From Neostethus bicornis (Eukaryota > Chordata > Actinopteri > Atheriniformes > Phallostethidae), in assembly GCA_902685375.1 (NCBI GenBank), contig LR738555.1, forward strand, positions 23,370,506-23,434,505: DNA of 64,000 nucleotides, read 5' to 3'. A program made the position numbers and the translations under genes. This document shows positions 31,173 to 44,488 of this stretch, one piece after another. The number at the start of each line of letters is the position of its first letter. Within the stretch, counting starts at the first letter, position 1. The notes under the pieces were generated by a model. That model was not told the origin of the DNA. It worked only from the letters and a program-made list of their open reading frames with translations, and did not search any database.

Positions 31173-34100
31173 ATGTCTTTAAACAACACGGCGACCCTAA
31201 CCGAAGCCAGACGGGTCGCTATTTTCGGGGGGACGCATGGGAACGAAATGTCAGGTGTGATCCTGGTAAATCTCTGGGTAAAAAACAGCAACGAGATCCA
31301 GAGAAGAGGAGTGGAGATCAAACCGTTTATTGCCAACCCGAAGGCTGTGGAGAAATGCTGTAGATATGTGGACACCGATCTTAATCGAGCTTTCACTCCG
31401 GAAAACCTCAGGTAAACACCTGTAAAATACAATTTAAAAACTTTGAATTTTATGTCACACACATGCTAATCTAATATTATTTATTTCATACACATACATA
31501 CATTATTACTGGGTTGCCATGGTGATAGCTGTTGTTGACAGAGCTGTTACGCAATGTTATTGATGTGGATTTGCTTCTGCGTGTGAATCAGAACATGATC
31601 CATCTTTGATTGTCTACATTTAATGTGATTTTATTCTCATGTGTTCACTTGGTTCTCCATCAGTGTGCTGGGACTGTTTGTTTCTGTATCCAATGACAGG
31701 TAAGCATGGTGTACCCTCCTCTTCAGCTCCAGCTGACTGCCAGCCTGCAGGAAAAACGTGACCTAGTGCTTTAAGAAGATTTTTTTTTTATTGTTCCCGG
31801 GAACACTAAAAGGGAACACAGCGTCTTTTTACGCTTTAGATTGCATAACGCACAAAACATCTATTGTTATTTATCTTAGTTGTTATCCCACATGTGTAGT
31901 GACTGATTATTCCGTTATAATCAAATATGCATTTACACACTCCTTTATGCATGCAACAATTCTATATCATTCTATATCATTTTTTAAGTGTTTTTGGAGA
32001 TCTATTAAATAAAAGTGTTCCCATGCATTATATTTAACAACATACATCTTTTAACAAGGTACAGATTTACAAGTTCATACATTTTTAAGATTTTTTTATT
32101 AGATAAACAATGGGTTACTATTAAGCATTAATAATAAGCATCTTTTTCATATAATCCTTTATAACTTCAGTAGCAAGGCTTATTTATTTCGAGTTGGGTT
32201 TTAAGCGATTTAAAAAATACTTGAAAAAATTAGTGGAATATTTTCAACTGAAAAAACAAAGACAAAAGGACATATAATTATAAAATATCTTTAAAATATA
32301 TTAATCCATGGCAAATATATATTTTGGGGTATGACTGTCAAAATTTTTTTTTATCCTACCTCTTATCATTTGAAGGTTTTTGACATTACTGGGTATTACA
32401 AATAAATTTAAACATTTGCTTTGCTTAATACTTGCAAATTCCTTCAAATTAAAGTATCTTATCCCTTGCAGCTTTACTGATATGACAAACTTAGTATAAT
32501 CTTTAAATGGGTTATCTTGTCAAGCAAGCTGTGTTGCTGTATGTAATTTTGATCTTTTACAATCATTTGGACTCTGCAGCTTACCTACTGCTTAAGATTC
32601 ATTCATTCTCAGGTCTTTACAAAAACAGCTATTGAAGGGGTCAAAACCGTCACCTACTTGTCTATCATCTGAGGATGTTATGCTGGAGTCCAGAGGATCA
32701 CACCATGCTTGCATGTGTTTGTGTACTAGTTAGAACTGGGAGTCTAGACTATACTAGATAGTTGTTAAAAACAAGGTCAAAAGAGCAGAGGAGACAATAT
32801 GGAGAGCAGAGGTGCTTTTGGAGAAAGTCCTAGACCAGGGGTGGGTAAACTTTAGAACTCATGCACCACAAAGAGGTCTTATATGACCTCAGGGCAAAAC
32901 CCAGAGCAGATAGATAGAAAACAAAAGCTTTGATCAAAATGTCAAAAATCATACTTCAATATTTTTCATACAATTCTGAGACTGAAACTGAGACTAAAGA
33001 CAAGACATGTTTATTTAAAAAGCACATTTAATTTATTCAATGATTAAACATACTTTACATAAAAACAGTAAAAGTACTAAAAAAAAACACGGTCAAGTGA
33101 GGCTGGTATAAATACAAAAAAAAACTTTTCCACTTGGAAAACTCACAAAAACACTCAAAATGTAAAAGAAAAAAAACAACTGAAGAAGCATCTTGAAACA
33201 ACATGAATACTTCGCAACCAACTATCAGGGGAAACAAAAAAAACACTAAAAAAATGTATGAATTTAATTTATTTCTGTTTGGAGGGTCGATTTAAAGACA
33301 CGATGGGCTGCATATGGCAGCAGGACAGCCCTCATCTAAAAGTATGGGATTTTAAAAAGTCTTATTTTGTGGTTGGATCAGTAGACAACCATCTTGGAGG
33401 GATAAAACCTTTTTCACTATTTGTGCTGACATGCATGTTTCCAGAAGATGCGAAAATTGCCTCAGAGTACGCAGTAAGCGGAAACACAAGACACATCACT
33501 CTCCCAGAAACTTTTAGCTTCCTCTTTTTAGCTTCATCTTGTCTCCTATCTTGTACAGTTTTTCTTTATTACTACTCACACGCTGGTAAATGATCAACAA
33601 GCTTCACTGCTCTTTTCTTGTCTGATGGCGTCTGACCATATGTTGTGTTTGCATGTCACCAGCCGCGTCTCAGGCAGTGGTGAGCTACCCTATGAGGTGC
33701 AGAGAGCCCAAGAGATCAACAACATATTTGGGCCTAAAGGAAGCCCAGAGGCCTACGATGTGATTTTTGACCTCCACAACACCACTTCTAACATGGGCTG
33801 CACTCTGATTCTGGAGAGCTCCAAGGATTACTTCAATCTGCAAATGATGAATTACATAAAGGTGACAAACTGATTGTACTGTGCCTTAAACCAGCAAATA
33901 ATGTCATTATGAACTACTGTCATGTATGAGCTAAAAAAATGAATCTGATCACAGGATGAACACAAGTTTAAAGTTTTCCCAGATAGATTTTCTTTTACCC
34001 CTTTCTAAGTTAATGTTTCATGAAACAATTTGTTTCCATGAAGGTTCAGTTACTCTAGTAACTTATAAAATAAGAAGATTATTTATTATAATTACAAGCT

Positions 34101-37100
34101 GGCCATGCATTGACCATCTAAACTTAGTAAAAGAACTAGAAATCTTTGGCAAGAGAAATTTGTTATAGAAACAAAAATCCAAAATACACAAATTCTTGAC
34201 TTAATGAGTGAAAAATGTATAATTGTAGTTTCAAATGAACTTTAATTTAATCCAATTGCCATAAAAATACAAAAGAAGTGAAGGTATAGTTGCTTTTATA
34301 TGGTTTAATTCACTCCTACTGGTGGGACGTGCCCAAAAATGCTGGACGCTGCCCACCAGCAAGGCACTCGGGAGGCATCCTGACCAGATGACCACCCCAT
34401 CTGGCTTCTCTCGACCTGGAGGAGGAGCGGCTCGACACAGAGCTCCTCTCGGATGGCAGAACTCTTCACCCGATCTCTGAGTGAGAGAGCCCAGCCACCC
34501 TTCGGAGGACGCTCATTTCGGCTGCTTCTATCCGCAATCTCATTCTTTCAGTCACCACCCACAGGTGGTGACCATAAGTTAGGATGGGAACGTAGATCGA
34601 CTGGTAAATTGAAACCTTTGCTTTTCAGCTCTGCTCTCTCTTTTCCATGACGGATCGATGCAGCGTCCTAGTTATTGCTGACGCCGTACCGATCCACCTG
34701 TCGATCTCCCGTTCCATCCTTCCCCCACTCGTGAACAAGACTCCGAACTTTAACTCCTCCACTTGGGGCAGAACCCTGTCCCTGACCTGCAGGGGGCATT
34801 CCGCCCTTTTCCTTGCCCCTTCAATAGCTGTTTTATAATCTCGGATTTGGAGGCGCTGATTTCCATCCCGGCTGCTTCACACTCGGTAGCAAATCGATCC
34901 AGTGAGAGCTGGAGCTTGTGTTTTTACCACAAAAAAATAGCTCATCAGCTGAGTCGTTACTAAGATATTGTGACAGACTGAAACATCAGCTTGCTACTGA
35001 TAAGAAAATACAGATTAAGTCTAAATCAAAGTGACTACGATTGATCTTTGGACTTAATTCTTTCATGTGCCGCTCGGTTGGTTCCTTCATGAGGAATTCA
35101 CTCATCTAGCAAGTTTGCAAAGTCATCTTAAGAACAGATTATCTAAAAAAAAAAAGTGTGTAAATCTTTTAAACTGCAGATTTACAGTCTTTTTGAATAT
35201 TTTAAAGAACCACACTGTAAAGCTTTTCTGGGCCATTTTCCACATGCTTATGAGTTACTAGTCTACTTAAATCTAAAAAAGCCTATCATTTTAGAAGATA
35301 TCCTTCTTTAAAATGTGCTGTTTTCTCTCCAAATAAGATTTTATCCAGAGTCATTATTTATTTTAGTTCCTGAGCTGAAATGAAAACCACGATGAGCAAC
35401 AGCAGGGAGAAAAACTGGAGCCAAGTAAAACTTGACCTTTTGTTACTGAATGATAAAGCTGATGAGAAACTTGTCCAAGAGGGTTTTTCTTTTTTAAAAA
35501 AAAAAAAAAAAGCTGCGACTTTCACACCGATTATGGAAAATTACACAGAAGTTTCTAATGAACTGTAATGAAAAGAAATTTCAATGAAATGTGTTTAAAC
35601 GAGTGCTCGTGATCAAATTGTTGCGATCTGTTAGTATCTGTTAGTATATATAAACCTCTACAACGTGAAAATGAAGATAATTATTGGATCTCTTATATAA
35701 ACCTCTTTTTTTTAATCTCCACCTGGCATCCTGTTCATGTGGGTCTTTTTCTTTGTTATTCCAGAAAGCCATCGCTCCTGCCAGTTGTCTCGTTCTGCTG
35801 AATGAACACCCCCTTTTGAAATACTCCACGTCCCGCTCTGTGGCCAAGCATCCTGTTGGTAAATTGCTCTTTCAAATTGGCCGAGGAACAAGGGGACACA
35901 GAATGAAAGACAAAAAAAATAGTCTTTTTAACTTTTAAAAGGAAGGATTTTTCCTCTTATATTGTTTTTGTAAATGAATGGAAATTTGAGATTGTTCAAA
36001 TTATTGTGTGAATCAAACATTCCGACAGCAAATAAAACTGATTTTCAGTTTGTTCTAGTTTCATGTTGAGACTTTATGAAAGTTTATTTTTTATTTAAAG
36101 AGGAATTATTATGAAAATTTAACTTTTTAGAGGTTTACACCATGTTTGAACGTTATTTCCACGTATAAACACAACCGGATAATCTTAAAAGCATCAGCAC
36201 ACACAACCAATTTTTCCAAATATTCTCTGTTCCGTTCCGTCGTCTTCTGCTTATGCAGGGCCTGATTGCGGGGGCAGCAGCCTCAGACAGTAAGCCCAGG
36301 CTTCTCTCACCCCAGCTGCATCCTCCAGCTCACCCGGAAAGATCCCGAGTTGTTCCCCAGCCAGCTGTGAGACATAGTCTCTCCAGCGGATCCGGGGTTT
36401 GCCTCTTGGTCTCTTCCTGGTGGGACATCCCCAAAACACCTCACCAGTGAGGCGCTCGGGGACCGGAGGGCATCCTGACCAGATGCCTGAACCACCCATC
36501 TGGCTCCTCTCAACCTGGAGGAGGACCGGCTTGACACTAAGCTCTTCCCGGAGCTCTTCTCTCAAGCATAAAATCAGATCTCTCACATAATTATCATATT
36601 AGTCTGTCAAAAGTTTTACATTTTCTTCTCCCATTGGTTCACAGTAGCAAATTTGGATGGTATGTACTATGCTGTTTTTAATGTCTGACTTTTTTCCCTC
36701 CAGGTCTGGAAGTCGGTCCTCAACCTCAAGGTGTTTTGAGAAGTAACATCTTTGAATCCATGAGAGAAGTACTTAAACATGCCCTGGATTTCATCGAACT
36801 CTTCAATGAAGGTAGGATTTTTCATGTCTGACTAAAACCCAGGTCCGCTTAAAACTATATTCCTTATGCTACTATGATTAGACCATGTTGTGAAACTTAA
36901 AAGTTTTCTGAAAGTGATGTACGAGCACATCATGAGCTCATGTTTCCTAAAAAATGAATAGAAAAAAATACCAAAGCTAAGAAGATTATGAGTCATTGTT
37001 TGTAGTGATCTTTAAAATGAGTTGTTTACTGTGCCACCAGCACCTGTCTGACTGAAAAATTTGTGACAAAATCTTCCCATGGGGGACAGTCTGACTAATC

Positions 37101-40100
37101 CAAATGCTCTTAAAATCAGACCTCTAAATGTATCTACATCAACCTCATCATGGTTCTATTTTCCTCCCGGTGGCCACAATGCAGTGTTTAGGTGCTAGAC
37201 AGTGTTTGTCTTACATAAGTGTCGGTTTGTGCCAAATGTGAGTTGCAGTCTGGTTTCCTCTGAATGTCCTGCTGCTGAATGGCCTGTTTGTTAGGGTGTT
37301 GGTCAGTTTCCATGTCAGGGCTGTGCTAATCTCCTGTTATGGGAGCATGTTGACGCTAATGAATGACCTGGCACGTTGATGAATTAATGTTCCTGGATTT
37401 TAAAGCTGAACAACAAGACTAAACAACTCCTTGAGCAACCTTTTTGTTCCTCTGAAAATGACTTGCTGGATAGAATGAAAGCTCCAAATGACTCATGAGA
37501 ACACACTGACTAAAGCATTTGTTCTCAGAGTTTTTTTTTGTTTTCCACGGCCCTGCAGTTTAATAGTTTTACAGGCAAAACTGCTACTTTGTTAGACCCA
37601 CTTCCTGAGTGGTTTTGTAGCTTAAACACATGTGAAACTAGTTTCTAATACCAGAGATATTAAATGAGTGCACTCAGACTCACCAAAAATGTTAAAGTTG
37701 CTCAAAAAAAAGGTTAATTTATTAATAATGTCCACCTGCAACCACATATTTATACAGCAACTCATTTAATGTATTTTTTGCCCCATAAAATCTACTAATA
37801 AATATATATGGATTTATTTGTTGTCAAACCCATAATTATTCATAATCATGTCTAATTTGGATTTAGTTGCCAAAGTATCACTTCTTCTTCTTCTTCTCCT
37901 TTCGGCATTTCCCTTCAGGGGTCGCCACAACAAGTCAGTTTCTTCCATCTAACCCTATCTGCTGCATCCTCTTCGGTTACGCCAACTATCTTTATGTCCT
38001 CCTTCACTGTATCCATGAACCTCCTCTTTGGTCTTCCTCTAGTCCTCTTTCCTGGTGGTTCCAAATCCAGCATCCTTCTGCCGATGTACTCTCTCTCTCT
38101 CCTCTGCACATGTCCAAACCATCTCAGTCTGGCCTCGCTGACTTTATATCCAAAACCTCTAACATGCGCTGATATACTCATTTCTAATCCTGTCCATCCT
38201 GGTCACTCCTAGAGAGATCCTCAGCATCTTCATCTCTGCTACCTCCATCTCTGTTTCCTGTCTTTTTCTCAGTGCCACTGTCTCTAGACCAAACAGCATG
38301 GCGGGTCTCACTACCAAAAAAAATATTTCAACTTCAGTTAACATACACATAAAATAACCAAACCCGAGTTACTTTATTGATCCTAGCCTTGGTAAATGTA
38401 GTTGTTGCAGCAGCAAGTACAGAGATACAAAGAGAAGTGTTTAGAAATAATTCACATGTGAGGATAAACAGGGAGATAAACAGATAAGATATGAAATAAC
38501 AAACAGGGAGAAGAGATAAAGAAGGTGGAAGATTTTAAATACTTGGGCTCAACAGTCCAGAGCAATGAAGAGTGTGGAAAAGAGGGGAAGAAGCGTGTGC
38601 AGGTAGGCTTGAACAGTTGGTGAAAAGTATCCGGTCTGACAAAAGAGTTTCAGCTAAAATGAAAGAGAAAGTGTACAAAACCGTGGTGAGACCGGCCATG
38701 CTGATTGGTCTAGAAACAGTAGCACTGAGAAAAAGACAGGAGACAGAGATGGAGGTAGCAGAGATGAAGATGCTGAGGATCTCTCTGGGAGTGACCAGGA
38801 TGGATAGGATCAGGGGAACAGCACATGTTAGAGGCTTTGGAGATACAGTCAGAGAGGCCAGACTGAGATGGTTTGGACATGTGCAGAGGAGAGAGAGGAC
38901 ATCGGCAGAAGGATGCTGGGTTTGGAACCACCAGGAAAGAGGACTAGAGGAAGACCAAAGAGGAGGTTCATGGACACAGTGAAGGAAGACATGAAGATAG
39001 TTGTCGTGACCGAAGAAGATGCAGCAGATAGGGTTAGATGGAAGAAACTGACTTGCTGTGGCGACCCTGAAGGGAAATGCCGGAAGGAGAAGAAGATAAA
39101 CACGTTAAGACGCATAATACCAAAGAAATAAACACAACAATTAACTAATAAACACTTTGCACAGAAATTTGAAAGAAAATCCCATATGATGGTTTTATGG
39201 TGTCCAGCAGGGACAGTTATCTCTTATATAATGATGAGTTATAGTACAGTGGGATTGTATGTGGTAGAAAGAATTTCTGGTTCTTTCTACCACAAATTTG
39301 GTAGACCTGGCGGTTAGATCCGCGGCTGCGCCTCGCTTGTGAGGTGTTTCAGGTACGTCCCAACGAGAGGAGACAAAGAGGCAGACCCCGGACCTGCTGC
39401 AGAGACTATGTCTCATAGCTGTCTGGGGAACGACTCGGGAACCTTCCGGGTGAGCTGGAGGATGGAGCTGGGGTGAGAGAAGCCTGGGCTTCCTGTCTGA
39501 GGATGTTGCCCCTGCAACCCAGTCCCGGATAAGCTGAAGACGACGGAATGGACAGAACGGAATATATCTTTATATTTTCTATATATATTTATATACAGCG
39601 CAAGATGGACTGCAACTTTACTCAGATAAGAGAAAAGTAGCTAAATGGGTGAATGGATGTTAATCCTTCTGTAAACTGAGTATGTTTGTTCTGTTTAGGC
39701 ATGGAGTTCCCTCCGTGCACGGTGGAAGTCTTCCGTGTCTTGGAGAGGATCGACTATCCCAGAGATGCCAACAGGAACATCATCGCCATGGTTCACCCCA
39801 ACCTGCAGGTAGAAATAACACATGAAATTTTTTACTCACAATCTTTCTCTAAGAAGATGAGGGGATTTTGATGTTCCTTCTGCTGAGCAACCTCCTGGAG
39901 TTCCTCTGCCTGTGGTCATTGCATATTTTTTTTCCAGGACTGCGACTGGGAGCCGTTGAACCCAGGTGACCCGATGTTCCAAACGTTTGATGGAAACACT
40001 ATCCACTACCAGGGCTCTGAGACCGTCTACCCTACTTTTATTAACGAGGCAGCGTATTATGAGAAACAACAGGCGTTTGTAACCACCAGGCGAGAAAGTT

Positions 40101-40129
40101 TGGCTGCGAGCGGCATCAGAAAAGCATGA
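31173..40129 (+). CDS. aspa: Aspartoacylase (N-acetylaspartate amidohydrolase), complete
   Basis: Six exons join in frame: 31173-31411, 33663-33861, 35765-35858, 36704-36811, 39699-39808 and 39938-40129. They give 313 aa, the same length as human ASPA. The enzyme hydrolyses N-acetylaspartate to aspartate and acetate in the cytosol. Zinc ligands His22 and Glu25 (GGTHGNE) and His118 (FDLHNTTSNMGC) are present. So are substrate residues Arg64, Asn71 and Arg72 (RYVDTDLNR), Arg170, catalytic Glu180 (LEVGPQPQG) and Tyr290 (NEAAYYEK). The NTTSNMGCTLILE and KYSTSRSVAKHPVG stretches favour ASPA over the paralogue ACY3. Introns 2-4 are loaded with LINE fragments. An alternative acceptor 15 nt inside exon 2 would remove five codons in frame. 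Confidence 0.97.
32836..32910 (+). mobile_element. hAT-like element end
   Basis: CAGGGGTGGGTAAACTTTAG followed by catgcaccacaaagagg is a typical terminus of vertebrate hAT-type elements. The matching far end was not located. Confidence 0.35.
34317..34916 (-). mobile_element. LINE fragment, family B (aspa intron 2)
   Basis: Homologous to the other family B copies from the 3' thumb region (EMS-LRR block) to the AAGMEIS segment. Both ends are truncated: even the usual 3' terminus is missing, as it starts inside the RPTGR block at 34320. Confidence 0.8.
36228..36566 (-). mobile_element. LINE fragment, family B (aspa intron 3)
   Basis: The minus strand shows QVERSQMGG, KPRIRWRDYVSQLAGEQLGI and EDAAGVREAWAYCLRLLPPQ, with the family 3' end at 36230 (gttccgtcgtcttctgctta). 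Confidence 0.8.
37878..38318 (-). mobile_element. RTE fragment (aspa intron 4), minus orientation
   Basis: 3' end of the RTE family (cttcttcttctcctttcggc at the low end). Minus-strand reading includes MKMLRISLGVTRMDRIRNEY and HVRGFGYKVSEARLRWFGHV. Faces the copy at 38505-39108. Confidence 0.9.
38369..38500 (-). mobile_element. LINE family C 3' tail
   Basis: gttactttattgatcctagc followed by gttgttgcagcagcaagtac matches the 3' untranslated end of family C at 2430-2520. No coding part remains. Confidence 0.6.
38505..39108 (+). mobile_element. RTE fragment (aspa intron 4), plus orientation
   Basis: Plus-strand 3' part of the RTE family: KVEDFKYLGSTVQSNE-like start, VYKTVVRPAMLIGLETVALR, and DRVRWKKLTCCGDPEGKC at the end. 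Small deletions break the frame. Confidence 0.9.
39300..39562 (+). mobile_element. LINE fragment, family B (aspa intron 4)
   Basis: A 5'-UTR-like scrap (cctggcggttagatccgcgg) is joined to the plus-strand 3' end (gagctggaggatggagctgg to ccggataagctgaagacgac). It is an internally deleted copy. Confidence 0.75.
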
Positions 40130-40290
40130 GAAGTTCCGCGTGAGGTCGATGAAAGTTTTCATGAACTCATCAGCCTCAGCAGTAACCTGTGTGTAGAAAT
40201 TGCACTTTGTTTAGCTAGAAAATGACAAATTTGAGGATGACGACCAGATACCATCTCTGTTTGTAGTTTTTCTTATGCGTTTGCTATCAG

Positions 40291-40296
40291 AATAAA
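40291..40296 (+). terminator. aspa: aspa poly(A) signal candidate
   Basis: AATAAA lies 162 bases after the aspa stop codon. A second AATAAA is at 40987-40992 and could serve a longer 3' UTR. Confidence 0.5.
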
Positions 40297-41167
40297 TCAT
40301 TAACTATGCAAAGAATTTTTGTGTAAACTTTGCAAAGTCACTTTGACAGCATGTTGTTGTGTTAATTATTTATACTTTTATTTTAAAATATGCTTTAACA
40401 TCAAATCAGCTGATCATACGTAACATTTAAAACTAGGCCTGATCTTTTAATGGTTTGCAAATCCTTCTCAACACTTTTATTTAGCCTCTTACTATTGCTC
40501 AGGAAGGCCCTAGAAGATCATAACCTGCAACTTTTGACCCAAAACTGTCGTCTCCTTATATCTGTAACATCTTATGGGGTGTGTCGTGTGGCCTTTGATA
40601 CTACCTACCTGTAACTCTAGTGGTTGCATCTGTGGTGCTGTCCTATTGTTGCCTTATAAATGGTTTCTGAACCTGCACAAGACATTTAAAAAAATTCCAT
40701 GTTGAACAAGAAGTTATTTTCATAAAAACGTTCACCTTCTCCTCCTACACAGATTAGTGACATTGTGAGACCTTTTTGTAGTCTTATGTGTCTATTTTGA
40801 TATACTCGTATTGTGCGTTTGATTTTAGGTCTTCTGTAGGACGTGGTATTTAATGAAAACCGTGAACTTTCCAAAGTTTTTACATCTCTTGTGTCATCGT
40901 GTGTCTTAACGTAAGTCTTTTTTTCAAGCAGCAATAATGATGTGAGCACCATTTATATGAATAGTACTGTAAAAAATAATCCAGTCAATAAATGTAATAC
41001 TGTTCCGTATGAGTTTGTGTTTTTATTCAAGAAGGAATTGCGTCATAATTTGTTGAAATGTTTGAGTTTTTGGGAATTCACAGGAACAAATGCTCAATAG
41101 AGCACAAGTTATGCACAGAGTTAAAACATGTGCATTAAAAAAACAGTAAAGAGGATGATTAATAATT

Positions 41168-41850
41168 CTGTTCCGTCATCTTCCGCTCATCCTGGGCCGG
41201 GTTGCGCGGCAACAGCCTCAGACAGGAAGCCCAGGCTTCTCATAGGCATATCTCTCCAGCGGGTCTGGGGTCTGCCTCTTGGTCTCCTCCCGGTGGGACT
41301 TGCCCGAAACATCTCACCGAACCACCCCATCTGGCTCCTCTCGACCTGGAGGAGGAGCGGCTCGATACTGAGCTCCTCCCGGATGGCAGAGCTCCTCACC
41401 CGATCTCTGAGTGAGAGCCCAGCCACCCTGCGGAGGTAACTCATTTTGGCCGCTTGTATCCGCGATCTCATTCTTTCGATCACCACCCACAGCTGGTGAC
41501 CATGGGTGAGGGTGGGAATGTAGATCAACTTGTAAATCGAGAGCTAGGTGAGGGGCCTGACAAAGCGTGGCTCAAACACTCTTATGATGAGATCAAGCAT
41601 GGCTAAGTTGCCCTTGCCCGGACGCGGGTCACCGGGGCCCACCCTTGGAGCCAAGCCCAAGGGTGAGGCACAAGAGCGAGCGCCTGGTGGCCGTGCTTTT
41701 ACCTATGGGGCTCAGCCCAAACAGGGGACATGGGCCGCCCTTCCAGTGGACTCACCACCTGCAGGAGGGGCCATGGGGGTCAGGTGAAGGAAGAGATGGG
41801 TGGCAGCCAACGACAGTAACCCTGGCGGTCAGATCCGCGGCTGCATAACC
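41168..41850. mobile_element. LINE family B copy with inverted 5' part
   Basis: 41168-41546 is the minus-oriented 3' end (MSYLRRVAGLSLRDRVRSSA on the minus strand). 41547-41850 is the element's 5' leader, GC-rich, in plus orientation (cggggcccacccttggagcc; actcaccacctgcaggaggg). The head-to-head arrangement resembles the 5' inversions left by twin priming. Confidence 0.65.
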
Positions 41851-42623
41851 TAGCTTTAGGGACATGATTAATAATGCTAAAGAAAATACAGTTCGCTGAG
41901 TTGTTAATATTTTTATCAAGTTGAAAAACTGGCATTAGTCACTAAATGATGGTTGCTGATTTCTAAGTGTAAGATATCGACCACAAGAGGGCGCTCTGTG
42001 ACCATAGAATATACTATAGAAACTTCAGAACATGTACAAATAACAAAAAAAATTACTTTGACTTTTTTTTGTACCTTTGCATTCCTATTCTAAAAAACAA
42101 CCTGTACACATTCTATAAATACCCCAAATGTTTTCCAGATCTTCTGACTTGTTCATCTCAGGAGCATTATACCTTCAAGGTCAAGGTGTAAATCTGTACA
42201 GGTGTGACATCAATTACAAAAGCATTCACATTCAGTGTGTACATGTATGACGTGATCCAGTAAAACCTGCAGCACGTTGTGTTTAAAGCTTTTGTTGTAT
42301 GAGACATCTCAGAAATCTGAGACATGTGGAGGAGATGAAAGATTCTGAGAGGTGTGGTGCAAGAAAAGATTATTACCCTTAAGGTGTGTAATCTACTCTA
42401 TTATACATTACAGTGAAAATATAAGAGTAATGACAGATACTAGGGAAAAAAAGAAATCCTGTGTCTCTGTATCTTACATTCCTCAGGCCAAAGTTGACTA
42501 ACACGACAAAAGTTGAGCGATATGAAGCAAAGGAAATAAATAAATCTGAGGAGTTACGCGTCCCAGATGGACACTATCTGCTTACATGTTTAATTCCCTC
42601 GTAGGATTCCAGTTACCTTAAAT
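41851..42623. other. Intergenic, nothing recognised
   Basis: No gene, RNA or mobile element was recognised in this stretch. Confidence 0.4.
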
Positions 42624-43632
42624 CTTCTTCTCCTTTCTGCATTTCCCTTCAGGGGTCGCCACAGCAAGTCAGTTTCTTCCATCTAACCCTATCGCCTGCA
42701 TCCTCTTCGGTTACGCCAACTACCATCATGTCTTCAATTCAATTCAATTTTATTTGTATAGCCCAAAATCACAGAATTTCCGTCTCAATGGGCTTCACAA
42801 GAAAAAGAGGAATGTGTTAACACAAATACACAGCAAGAAAAATAACTAACAAATGTGCTTAGACTCTCCTCGGTGGGGAAAAACTCTAAAAAAAACCCAT
42901 CAGTGGGGAAAAAATAAGAAACCTCGTGGAGATCCACATGAAAGAGAGATCCCTCCCCCGGGACGAGCAACCAATGTGTCAAAGATTATTGTTTAAATAT
43001 TAGCTTATTCTACTCTACAGCTAAAATATTAGCTTATTCTACTCTACAGCTCTTCCTTCACTGTTTCCATGAACCTCCTTTTTGGTCTTCCTCTAGTCCT
43101 CTTTCCTGGTGGTTCCAAACCCAGCATCCTTCTGCCGATGTACTCGGTCTGTCTTCTCTGCACATGTCCAAACCATCTCAGTCTGGCCTCTCTGACTTTA
43201 CCTCCAAAACCTCTAACATGTGCTGTTCCTCTGATATACTAATTTCTGATCCTGTTCATCCTGGTCACTCCCAGAGATATCCTCAGCATCTTCATCTCTG
43301 CTACCTCCATCCCTGTTTCCTGTCTTTCTCTCAGTGCCACTGTCTCTAGACCAAACAGCATGGCCGGTCTTACCCCGGTTTTGTACACTTTCCCTTTCAT
43401 TTCTGTCACACATCACGCCTGATACTTTCCTCCACCCATTCCAGTCTGCTTGATCACACTTCTTCACCTCTTTTCCACACTCTCCATTGCTCTGGACTGT
43501 TGATCCTCGATACTTAAAATCTTCCACCTTGTTTATCTCTTCTCCCTGTAACCTCACTTTTCCATTTGGATCCCTCTCATTCACACACATGTACTCTGTC
43601 TTACTCTGACCAATCTTTATTACCTTCATTTA
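42624..43632 (-). mobile_element. RTE 3' fragment split by another repeat
   Basis: Minus-strand RTE from the 3' end (ggcatttcccttcaggggtc-like, 42640) to the SKTEYMCVNERDPNGKVRLQ block near 43600. It is interrupted at about 42736-43050; the two halves are collinear with the intact copy, with cttc duplicated at the junctions. Confidence 0.85.
42736..43050. mobile_element. Interspersed repeat nested in the RTE
   Basis: It starts aattcaattcaattttattt gtatagccc, includes cacagaatttccgtctcaat and ends with gcttattctactctacagct, which is present twice. Related to 60977-61400. Class unknown. Confidence 0.7.
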
Positions 43633-43639
43633 AGGTAAT

Positions 43640-44486
43640 CTTCATTTAAAGTAACTCCTTAAACCTGGGGTTTAAGATAATCCCAGTTACCTTGAATCTG
43701 ATTTGTAAAACAAGCTTTGTTTTCATGATGCATCCTTTTCATTGACCTTTTGCTCTTTTCATTATTCCCAACAAACAGACTTGTCGAGCCAGCAGTAAAT
43801 GCTGATTGATAATTATTGAGAGCTTTTAGGAGAGCTATCTTTTCTTCTAGGCAAGAATCCAAATGGATTCTGAAAAATTCAAAGTGCCCATCTCTGTCTT
43901 CTCTCTCTCCCCCTGATTATAAGCATTGTCTTCATTGTATAGAGTTACATCTGTCTTACTGGAAGTACTGGCAGATTACGAAAATAGCAGACACTGCTTC
44001 ATGGATTCTGCACAGAACAGATAGATATATTACTTTATGTAAACTGCATTTGTGCTCAGGGGATGATGTACGTCAACATGAAAGTTGCAATGATCAAATA
44101 TTTTCAAGGTAAGAAACTAGATTTTTCTTTTTTATCTGAATGAATCTAAGTGTTGAACTACTTAATGCAGGTTGTCTAACTGGGAGGGGTAAGGATGCTG
44201 GTTATGTCTCAGCACATAAAATGTTATCCCTCGTGCCAGATAGTGTCTTTTCTTTCCTTTGTATCAAACTATGGAAATAACTGTCTACAGGGACATGCAC
44301 TTGTGATTTTATTTTGCTGGTAATATAAGTTGGCATATTCATTTTAGTTACAGTTAAAGTATTAAGTAACATAATGGTGAAAAAACTAGTTTGCAGTTAT
44401 GTCGTGAGAATATCTTTCTGAGAGCCGTGCAGAGTTACTGTAGATGTGAAACATAATAAGAAGATTGCTCTTTTATGTTTTTTACT
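43640..44486. other. Intergenic, nothing recognised
   Basis: Moderately AT-rich sequence without a convincing gene or mobile element. Confidence 0.4.
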
Positions 44487-44488
44487 TT

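Noticed and set aside
31791..32012. 73-codon frame in aspa intron 1
   Set aside because: No match to the aspartoacylase sequence, which joins exon 1 directly to 33663 in phase.
41548..41848. GC-rich Pro/Gly frames
   Set aside because: LINE family B 5' leader sequence; no coding signature.
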